DNA of 15,169 nucleotides from Larix sibirica (Eukaryota; Streptophyta; Pinopsida; Pinales; Pinaceae): the NCBI GenBank assembly GCA_004151065.3, contig NWUY0300058310.1, positions 13,806 through 28,974 of the forward strand, in the 5' to 3' direction. Position 1 is the first letter of the stretch; each line of letters starts with the position of its first letter. Position numbers and translations under genes: made by a program. Positions 9,301 to 15,169 of this stretch are shown piece after piece. The notes under the pieces are model-generated. The model was not told the DNA's origin. It searched no databases and was given only the letters and a program-made list of their open reading frames with translations.

Positions 9301-12300
9301 AAAACAAGAAAACTAAATGAAAGAAGACATAAATTAATAACCCTTTCTGTATAAATTATTCTTTGGATCTACAAGACTGATTCATTATAAAACCTCAAAA
9401 TAATATATAATTTAAACATGGTGAGGTTACCATGGTATATGGTCAAGGCCATGTTTAAGTCTTGAGTAAGTAGTAGAGCATAGATACCTCTTAAAATAGG
9501 ATTCAAAATGAGACCTTTGCATCTATTAACTAGTAGAACTCACAAACAACAAATAACCTATCAGTAATGGTCTATCTCACAAATTCTTGCATGTCCAATC
9601 TATTGTTAGTAAGTTTGACTTGTCAACTAAAAGTTAATTTAAAATAAACTAACTCAATTTCAAAATAGGCTTTAAGCATAGTATGAATCAAAAGTATTTC
9701 AATGATTCAATATTTTTGTCAACTATGCCCCTCACTTATATGTTCATGGTTTTTAAAAAATATTATATAATCAAAGAATTTCTATCTAATTGCATTGAAA
9801 ATTTTACAAATATCATCCATAATACAATCTAGAATTTATAATCGTATTACTATATTACAATGTATTCACAAAATATAAACTACATTAAATTTAAAAAATT
9901 TACAAATATCACCTATCATACAATCTACCATTGATCATTGATAATCGTATTGCTATGTTAAAATTTATTCACAAAACATAAACTATATGTAAAAAGTGTA
10001 GCATAAATATTTCTACTATACAAATTCAAAATAATAAACCTGAACCTGTTAGACAACTGCTTTGTTAGAATCAACATAAATACAAATACTAGTACATGTT
10101 TGTGTTTTAGAATAAGCTGGGCATAACATACTTATTCGTAAAGGCTATCAAAAATGTTTTCATATAGCTTACAACAAATATTTATACCCCAGTTTAAAAA
10201 TCATAATGAAGGAAACAAACAAAATTAATATTCAAGAAGCATCAATTTAGTGAAACAAATATTACATGACATATACATCAGCGTAGTATTTCATCGGTTT
10301 ACATATAATAAATATAATAATAAGTACCAAAGACCAAGATTTGAGCGAGTTACTTATCCGGCCGCGTGGAAGGAACACCATAATTATTTAAATGAACATC
10401 AAATATTACATGGCATATACAACAGTACGCTACTTTCATCAGTTTACGCCGAATTAAGTACCAAAGACTAAATATTTTAGCGAGTTACTGATACGGTGGC
10501 GATATATTGAAGGAGCACTTTCAATTGCAGAATTTAATTGTCTTTTAAAATGAAAAAATCAAGAATAGAAATTGAAAAACATACCGTTGCAAGGAACGTT
10601 GAGCAAGCATCCAAGGAATGAGTTCCTATGCGGGGTTTCTTTTTCCTGCTTGTAAGCTTTTCTGGGCGTTGTTTCTTGAGTATAGCAATATCCATTTCTG
10701 CATCAATGTTGACTTCAGATACCCCAGCAGTCTCAATTGTTGGTTTGATTAACATTTTGACAACATCTATGGGAACTTCCATATTATTTTCTTTTGAACG
10801 TTGGGATTGCTCATTGTTTTCAGTCCTGAACATACATTCCTCCATTATATCAGCAGACTTGGACTCTTCTGTCTCTTCATTCCAACTTTCTAGACAGGAG
10901 GGCTTAGAAGCAATAATATCTGCTATTGATCGCTTCTTCTGTGGCCTCCTTTTACTCCTCGATTCACCAACTTTCAACTTCCCAGTTTGTTCTAAGAGCA
11001 GCATATTCTGTTTCTCCAGTGATGCTGGGCTAGTGGAAAGATCAGTGCACTCTTTTATTTGTTTGGGACATGAGTTCCCATTGCCATTCAGAAATGGTGC
11101 ATCATTCCTGGCATCTGAGACTATATGAGAGTCATCCTTGTTTCGGATGCTAAATTCCAGTGTTTGAAGTGTCAATGATTCTATTACTTTGGACATCGTT
11201 TTCTCATATTTTCCTTTAACCACAACCTGTTGACCAGGTTCAACATTTTCGGCATAAGTAACACTGATAGGAACATCGCTCATATACTTTAGCTTCTTTG
11301 CATCTAAAGAATTTTCGGAGTCTAATACCAGAGAGGTGGCCTGTTCCACTTCTTTTCCTTTCATCTTCTCACTTATCTCATTAAAAACGTTCTTGTTCCT
11401 AGAAAAATACTCCCAAGAATTAGAAGCCTGACAAATAATCTGAAGTTCTTCACATTTCCTTTGTTTTGAGTTTAACTCCTTTGTTTTACTCACTGAAATG
11501 GATGACATTAAGTTTTCCATCACTGGCTGTCCCACCTCAGCACATACTACTTTCCGACCCTGAGCATGTTTATAATTTGATAAACAGTGGGAGATTCCAT
11601 TGCTTTTCTCCTTGGAATCTGCGATTCCAGATTTGTCATTTTTTAGCTTCATTGAAACAGTACAATCTGTTCTTCTAATGTCCGTTATACCATCTGTGAC
11701 TATCCCCTCATCATCTTTCTTCTCTTTGTCAGTTTCAAATGCAGTAGAACCTGACTTATCAACTGTGAGACCCTCTACTATTTCTGTGTGGTCTAACATA
11801 TTTTTCTTTTGTTTCTCCTGCATATTAAGATTGGATGTAAGCAACATCAGACATCCACGATCAAAGTTGCCATTATAGGGAAGCATGGAATCATGTGAGT
11901 CCCTCACATTCTCTTTCTCAATTGGCCTCTCAGCAGCAGCGCCAATGTTCCCTAAACAGTTTTCACAATTCCACCATCTGTACCCAGGAATTTCTAGAAG
12001 GGGAAGTGCCAGATTGCCTTCTTCCCTTAATCTAGTTTCCAGTAAGTGCTGAGGAAATGGCCAGCATGTGTTTATATCCCGTTTACGAATTGTTGCAACA
12101 TAACCACTGCAATAGTAAAATAAAAAATAAGCAGACAGAACTGCTGAAATCTTTAAAAGAACCTCTAAACTACCTATTATCAACTTTACTCGAGGAAAAG
12201 GTACTATACAGGAAAAGGTTGGGAGCAACATACAGGCCAAAGCAATGTTGAGGAAAAGGTATTATACAGGAAACGATTGGGAGCATCATACAGGCCAAAG

Positions 12301-12899
12301 CAATGTTGAGTTAAATCCAGGAAATTATAAGAGAGTATATGTAGCCGTCACATTTCTAGGAAAATCCCATTCAGTTCAAATGTCCAAGAAAATTCTCATC
12401 TATCAGATGTAATAACTATATTCCTTTCAGTAAGAAAGGTTTTAGCTTTGAACATGGAATGAAAAATAAGATATCATTAACGAACGGGATGTTTTAATTC
12501 ATGTCTGTGTCTCTCTAAAAGCGTGTGCGTAAAATATTTGGCAAATGCAAATTCGTTGGATGGTGAGAACGTGACACGGTCGAACATCGTTGACAGCTAT
12601 TTAGATGCAGATGATAAGCCCAGTAAATATATAAATGTTATATACTTACCGTATACTGAAACGTTGGCACATTGTGGTAGGAATCTCGTCGTTACCTAAC
12701 CCAGCTTTGTCTGTCGCATACCCGTCTGCAACAGCCTGAGAAAAAGAATTTTCATGTTCTTCGTTAGAGAAGATTAATCAACTACCCATAGCATGGTTTA
12801 AACACGTAAATTAAACTGCTGATGAGGTTTCATCACCTTGGCTGGGTCTGGGTCATCATGTTGCTGCGAAGCGATGGCGACATCCTGGGCGTTCGCCAT
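4069..12899 (-). CDS. EMF1: EMBRYONIC FLOWER 1 (EMF1)-type Polycomb protein, four coding exons
   Basis: The exons 12837-12899, 12650-12735, 10585-12106 and 4069-6330 join in frame into 3933 nt, or 1310 residues plus a stop. Arabidopsis EMF1 is about 1096. The N-terminal module (residues 44-101) has FSIRGYV, CWPF and RWWNCENC, with cysteines at 44, 64, 97 and 100. A basic segment, RRPQKKRSIADII (about 435-447), resembles a conserved EMF1 block. EIPMDIVELMAKNQ (612-625) is the most diagnostic motif. ICTLNQNPAEI (from about 1211) and a basic C-terminal tail (1248-1269) match the EMF1 end. Most of the rest looks disordered. EMF1 is a nuclear plant-specific protein that works with PRC2 and PRC1 to hold H3K27me3-marked genes, including floral genes, silent. 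No stop or frameshift breaks the exons. The start is the first in-frame ATG after a TAA at 12954-12956. Identification comes from motif recall; exon joins are inferred from splice sites and conserved sequence. Confidence 0.9.
5234..5299 (-). repeat. In-frame 33-bp tandem duplication in EMF1-type exon 4
   Basis: Units at 5234-5266 and 5267-5299 differ at only a couple of bases. They encode PLYFNGQSNSA twice (residues 902-912 and 913-923). The length is a multiple of three, so the frame is kept. High identity suggests a recent event, and copy number may vary among related plants. Confidence 0.9.
7311..8060 (-). pseudogene. Decayed coiled-coil reading frame, origin unknown
   Basis: One minus-strand frame reads as a coherent, charged, helix-rich protein from about 8060 down to the stop at 7311-7313. 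It is broken by in-frame TAG codons at 7737-7739, 7662-7664 and 7605-7607. The part from about 7800 to 7370 has heptad-like leucine spacing (LEELKKEF, LAQLEVSMQEMKDEL). I do not recognise a family. It lies directly downstream of the RNase H remnant on the same strand, in a different frame, so it may belong to the same mobile element or to a captured gene piece. The left boundary is set by the stop; the right boundary is an estimate. An 11-G tract lies at 8062-8072. Confidence 0.55.
8107..8538 (-). pseudogene. Decayed retroelement-type RNase H domain
   Basis: The minus-strand frame gives AGAGGVIFDPGG, then a GLG..TNNQAK segment, DSKIVI, and FFHFLRHNNSEAD before a TAA at 8107-8109. This is the order of the plant RVT_3/RNase H fold found at the end of LINE-type reverse transcriptases and in related free-standing genes. 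The frame is broken by TAG at 8275-8277 but continues in the same frame on both sides. The usual catalytic glutamate of TNNQAE is lysine here (codon at 8416-8418). The first strand with its catalytic Asp is missing, because similarity stops near 8525. No reverse transcriptase is seen upstream. The fragment is therefore truncated and inactive. Confidence 0.82.
8876..8948 (+). repeat. Short direct duplication (about 35 bp) in intron 3
   Basis: AACTCTCATTCATATTAATA and the near copy AACTCTCATTCATATTCATA start at 8876 and 8914. Both run on into ATAATGA.TTTGAGC. The surrounding words (TGAGTTTGAGCC, GAACCATTA.TGAACTC) also recur from 8844 to 8973, so the whole block may be a larger diverged repeat. 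Confidence 0.75.
9799..9984 (+). repeat. About 97-bp spaced direct duplication in intron 3
   Basis: Copies at about 9799-9883 and 9896-9984 share TTTACAAATATCA, ATACAATCTA, ATAATCGTATT.CTAT and a TTATTCACAAAA.ATAAACTA segment. Divergence is moderate. Confidence 0.78.
10256..10520 (+). repeat. 144-bp offset direct duplication next to exon 3
   Basis: Copies start at 10256 and 10400. Both contain CAAATATTACATG.CATATAC, then AGTACCAAAGAC, GCGAGTTACT and GGAAGGA/GAAGGAGCAC-like words in the same order. The right copy ends about 65 bases from the exon 3 donor site, so it lies just inside intron 3 in the transcript. Confidence 0.8.
10585..12106 (-). CDS. EMF1: EMF1-type gene, coding exon 3
   Basis: This 1522-base exon encodes residues 50-557. 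The acceptor is a T-rich tract ending TTGCAG (12107-12112) and the donor is ACG|GTATGT (exon end 10585). It opens with GYVATIRKRD, CWPF and PGYRWWNCENC. It has a long hydrophilic middle, a basic RRPQKKRSIADII block, and a diverged second copy of the EIPMDIVELM motif, EVPIDVVKML, at residues 493-502 (10750-10779). A basic RKKKPRI stretch near residues 537-543 could act in nuclear import. Confidence 0.92.
12107..12649 (-). other. Intron 2 of the EMF1-type gene (543 bp)
   Basis: The intron starts GTAAGTATA and ends in a T-rich tract with TTGCAG. Apart from a 58-bp duplication (12192-12307) nothing else is recognisable in it. Confidence 0.9.
12192..12307 (+). repeat. 58-bp tandem duplication in intron 2
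   Basis: Units at 12192-12249 and 12250-12307 share GAGGAAAAGGTA, TATACAGGAAA, GGGAGCA and a CATACAGGCCAAAGCAATGT segment with few mismatches. Confidence 0.88.
12650..12735 (-). CDS. EMF1: EMF1-type gene, coding exon 2
   Basis: This 86-base exon is bounded by an acceptor with pyrimidine tract and CTCAG (12736-12740) and a strong donor, CG|GTAAGTATA. It encodes residues 22-49 and two bases of Arg50. It ends in MCQRFSI, continuing into RGYV across the splice. The join rebuilds the conserved EMF1 sequence 'C..FS.RG(Y/F)VA', which confirms both splice sites. Confidence 0.9.
12736..12836 (-). other. Intron 1 of the EMF1-type gene (101 bp)
   Basis: The donor is GTGATG and the acceptor CTTTTTCTCAG. 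The length is typical of a short plant intron, and both ends leave phase 0. Confidence 0.82.
12837..12899 (-). CDS. EMF1: EMF1-type gene, coding exon 1
   Basis: This exon has 63 bases encoding 21 residues, starting MANAQDVAIA. The ATG at 12899-12897 is followed by GCG, a favourable plant context. The exon ends AAG before the donor GTGATG and leaves phase 0, which matches exon 2. The residues are not conserved in other EMF1 proteins I recall, so this exon is less certain than the others. A transcript could instead splice a different leader onto exon 2. Confidence 0.75.
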
Positions 12900-12959
12900 G
12901 ACGCAAAAGTGTACGCGATTCGAACCTCGGTCGATTACCTGCGGGCCTTTACATTATGC

Positions 12960-12967
12960 AAACCCTA
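12960..12967 (+). promoter_or_regulatory. Telo-box core AAACCCTA
   Basis: This is an AAACCCTA match on the plus strand, 61 bases upstream of the predicted EMF1-type start codon. Confidence 0.5.
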
Positions 12968-13378
12968 TAAATATTAGAAATATTTCCGCTTCCAGAGGTT
13001 GCCAAAATAAGTCTGACAGAATGTATTTACGTCAAATAACAAAATCTAAGCTGGCAGCCCTAACAATATGGACCAATGGACACGAATTCGTCATTGGGCC
13101 AGGTGGATTGAGTGGACGTGAAAACGATTTATTTATATTTACTTTCACTAAACGAAGAGAATAACTTGTATGATAGCGTCACGATACCCTAAAGTAAGCA
13201 TGGAAGAAAGTGTAAAAATACTATTAACGCTAATAATATACATTAAGCAGAGGCGTAAATCTCGTACATCGGAGCTCTAACGGGAGACATCTCTCAGTTC
13301 AGTCTCCCTAATCTCTCAAAGTGTGTGGTAGGCTTCTGAGTAGAATTCAGAGAGAAAACATATAAATATGCCCCCAAA

Positions 13379-13387
13379 AAACCCTAA
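13379..13387 (+). promoter_or_regulatory. Telo-box AAACCCTAA
   Basis: This is a full nine-base telo-box, about 480 bases upstream of the start codon. Confidence 0.55.
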
Positions 13388-14029
13388 TTGAAAAAAAAAA
13401 GAACGGGCCGTATCACACAAGAAGGGGCGAATTTAAAAACCATAGCTGATGTTTAAGAATCAAAAGCCGTCTGAGCGCGCACCTGAAATCCGCCCTCAGT
13501 ACGCCTGAATCCGTGGCAAGAAATATAAATACCTGATTGCTGCATTAAAAATATATAAAGCTTCAGAATATTTAGCTAAAGCATCTGTCAGGCACACAGG
13601 ATCGAGACTCGCAAAATTTCAAGCCTTGGCTTTTTATGCGACCTGTGATTTGCAATAATGTGTTCAGCAGTTGTGAACTAAGTCGCTTGAGCTTCCTATC
13701 GACATTCGAGCATTCAAAACAAGCATAGATTTTTACAGACTAGTACTCACAGATTTCTGTTCCAAATCAAACAAACAGAAGTCAACGGCGCGAACCGTTT
13801 CAGCGCAAGTTAGATTTAACACTCACAGATTCCAACTTCGAAGCCCAGAAGTGTGTCCGATCCAGCCAGTAAAAATGAAGTCAGGTTCCAACCACCACCA
13901 TCTGGATGAATTCCTTCGGACGGCTCCTCCCGAAACACGTTGGCTAAAATGGGTAAGAACAGATGAGATGAGTGTATTGTGGCGGAAGGCACAAATGTTC
14001 CCGCAAAATAGATTTGATCCGAAACAGGC

Positions 14030-14038
14030 AAACCCTAA
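14030..14038 (+). promoter_or_regulatory. Telo-box AAACCCTAA
   Basis: This is a full nine-base telo-box. It falls about 55-65 bases downstream of the TATA-like element, so it would lie near the transcription start if that element is used. Confidence 0.55.
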
Positions 14039-14071
14039 GCACGAGGGGGCACGAGGGTTTGATTTTTATTC

Positions 14072-14079
14072 TAGGGTTT
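14072..14079 (-). promoter_or_regulatory. Telo-box core AAACCCTA (minus strand)
   Basis: TAGGGTTT on the plus strand is AAACCCTA on the minus strand, directly downstream of the TATA-like element in the gene's direction. Confidence 0.5.
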
Positions 14080-14093
14080 GTTCTCGGTTCTCC

Positions 14094-14099
14094 TTTATA
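14094..14099 (-). promoter_or_regulatory. Candidate TATA box (TATAAA) for the EMF1-type gene
   Basis: The minus strand reads ACTATAAAGGAG here, a good plant TATA match. It would put transcription start near 14065-14070 and give a leader of about 1.2 kb, long unless spliced. Other TATA-like words occur in the AT-rich flank, so this is a candidate only. Confidence 0.35.
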
Positions 14100-14159
14100 G
14101 TAGGAGTAGCTCTAGGAAGTACGGATTTTGATATGATTATAATAATCCCAAAATAATGA

Positions 14160-14790
14160 CCCTGACTGCACTGCGAAAACGACAGAAAATTGTTATAACC
14201 TCCAATAAACTGCTGACACGACGTTATTATATATAATAATAATGTTGCTTTTTTCTTGGATATTCAAACCCTAGAAGCGTTTGCACAAAAAGTCATTTGA
14301 TTTCAGGTTGTCATTCATAGACATTATGCCTTTCCATGGGTGGGTAAGCATAACCACTATTATATTTTTTATATAGTACTCATGTGTTTTACCATCTTCA
14401 AAGTTCATGTATCATACTATCTTTAATTATTTGACCTAATTATCTATTTGTAATAATTATTGATATTGTTGTTTTAATATGTGTACTTACGACAACAAAA
14501 AAACATTTTATTATATAACTTTAAAATTTCAACTTATTATCTAACTTTAAAATTGTGTTTTATATTAATTTTAAATAAATAACTCCTCCAATAAAAGCCA
14601 TTTAGAATTTTAAGATTTTAGACTTTATTAAATTTTCTTCTAAGAAATAATTAAATTTAAAATTTTAATATAAATATAAAAATAAAATAAAATAATTATT
14701 TTTCATTTTTAAACATTTATATGAAAAATAATAATAGAAAATTATAATATTATAAATGTCTAAATATTTTTACGTAAAGTGTTGGGAGTG
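14160..14790. other. AT-rich intergenic stretch, nothing recognised
   Basis: The sequence is very AT-rich, with AATAAAATAAAATAATTATT-like simple sequence near 14680-14700. I see no coding frame, RNA gene or element terminus. Apart from the telo-box core at 14266, it separates the EMF1-type gene from the retroelement at the right edge. Confidence 0.55.
14266..14273 (+). promoter_or_regulatory. Telo-box core AAACCCTA
   Basis: This is the fifth AAACCCTA match in the upstream region, about 170 bases upstream of the TATA-like element. Confidence 0.45.
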
Positions 14791-14960
14791 AAGGATGTTG
14801 AGTGATACTAGATACTAAATATGCTAAGACTATTGATGTGTACTAGTACAGGAAGGCCTTGCTTGGAAAAGCACTACTGATGAACAATAAGGGGGAGGGG
14901 AAAAAGATGTTGCTTCACCTTGACAAGACTCAAGAATATATTAGATGGGTGGTCCAAACT

Positions 14961-15167
14961 CTACCTCATTGACAATATTGTGATGGGAATTGGATTAATA
15001 ATAGGAGCCCAAGATTTGCTTAATTTCCAGCCATCATCACGGTTAAGATTATTTGGGTGTTTTTCGATTTCTATAGCCTCTCTGATCCGTCTCATTGTGT
15101 AATGCTCTATATTGATGATAACTTTGGCATTTTCAAGGGAAATATGGTGTTTAGAAGCTACTGAGTG
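14961..15167 (-). mobile_element. Penelope-like retroelement, C-terminal end of ORF (GIY-YIG region), partial
   Basis: The minus strand has an open frame of 68 codons from the window edge to TAG at 14961-14963. It includes HSVASKHHISLENAKVI and then REAIEIEKHPNNLNRDDG followed by WKLSKSW.PII. This pattern is the C-terminal end of Penelope-like element proteins, where a GIY-YIG nuclease follows the reverse transcriptase. The Glu in REAIEI fits the late catalytic glutamate, and the paired histidines fit the zinc-finger-like motif described for this nuclease. No stop or frameshift is seen in the visible part. The rest of the element lies beyond the right edge. The 3' flank, with a CT-rich stretch (about 14885-14905 on the minus strand), may extend the element to about 14800. 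Conifers are known to carry such elements. The alternative is a GIY-YIG host gene, which I think less likely. Confidence 0.8.
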
Positions 15168-15169
15168 TT

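Larger units (their letters stand above)
6331..10584 (-). other. Intron 3 of the EMF1-type gene (4254 bp)
   Basis: The intron runs from GTATGT at its 5' end to TTCAG at its 3' end. It contains RNase H and coiled-coil pseudogene remnants (about 7311-8538) and three local duplications (8876-8948, 9799-9984 and 10256-10520). The parts 6340-7300 and 8545-10200 are AT-rich, with no recognised coding or RNA motif. Such length with transposon filling fits gymnosperm introns. Confidence 0.85.
12900..14100 (-). promoter_or_regulatory. Upstream and probable 5' leader region of the EMF1-type gene
   Basis: No protein-coding motif is recognised on either strand here. The stretch is richer in GC than the intergenic DNA. 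It holds telo-box motifs, GA/CT-rich stretches (CATCTCTCAG near 13288, AGAGAGAAAAC near 13350) and one TGGGCC site II-like motif (13095-13100). Donor-like sites on the minus strand, TCT|GTGAGT at 13827 and a similar one near 13750, would allow a leader intron of about 0.9 kb. A possible partner acceptor, CCGCAG, ends at 12939. The transcription start is not determined. Confidence 0.5.

Noticed and set aside
10628-11128. 166-codon open frame on the plus strand
   Set aside because: It lies wholly antisense to EMF1-type exon 3, whose own frame has clear family motifs. It is a shadow frame.
12918-12927. Perfect tRNA box B (GGTTCGAATC) on the minus strand next to exon 1
   Set aside because: No box A lies at a suitable distance upstream, and the bases around it do not form a T-arm stem. 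It is probably chance or an old SINE trace.
12838-13164. 108-codon open frame on the plus strand
   Set aside because: It overlaps EMF1-type exon 1 in antisense and then runs through low-information sequence. No motif supports it.
13816-14031. 71-codon open frame on the minus strand as an upstream coding exon
   Set aside because: It has no ATG at its start (TTG) and no family resemblance. It may instead lie in a non-coding leader exon, for which a GTGAGT donor follows.
13851-14156. 101-codon open frame on the plus strand, upstream of the EMF1-type gene
   Set aside because: It looks protein-like in places (DEFLRTAPPETRW) but has no recognised domain, ends in low-complexity residues and overlaps the probable promoter. 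I could not support it as a gene.

Overview
This is a nuclear plant sequence, most likely from a gymnosperm and probably a conifer. Three things point there. The one clear host gene has GT-AG introns, one of them about 4.25 kb long and holding decayed transposon coding sequence. The flanks are AT-rich and full of retroelement remains. The right edge carries the C-terminal end of a Penelope-like retroelement, a group that in plants is best known from conifers (the 'Dryad' elements).

The main gene is on the minus strand. Four coding exons (12899-12837, 12735-12650, 12106-10585 and 6330-4069) join in frame into a predicted 1310-residue protein that I recognise as an EMBRYONIC FLOWER 1 (EMF1)-type Polycomb protein. 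The N-terminal signature lies across exons 2 and 3 (FSIRGYV, CWPF, RWWNCENC). The EIPMDIVELMAKNQ motif and the C-terminal ICTLNQNPAEI block lie in exon 4. A second, diverged copy of the EIPMDIVELM motif sits near the end of exon 3 and may be previously undescribed.

Layout from left to right. 1-1100: a cluster of TGCATG motifs, then a decayed Copia-type gag on the minus strand. 1297-1478: a likely tRNA-derived SINE. 1919-1920: a two-base assembly gap next to an 81-bp sequence that also occurs at 264. 2154-3571: six unrelated short tandem duplications in a row. 3572-4068: the 3' flank of the EMF1 gene. 4069-12899: the gene. Its third intron contains a decayed RNase H domain, a decayed coiled-coil reading frame and three more local duplications. 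12900-14100: the upstream region, with five telo-box motifs and a TATA-like element. 14160-14790: AT-rich sequence with nothing recognisable. 14961-15167: the end of a Penelope-like reading frame running off the window.

Only the EMF1-type gene looks functional. The rest is repeat or transposon sequence, apart from possible control elements upstream of the gene. All identifications come from reading the translated sequence and from remembered family motifs; no database search was run.
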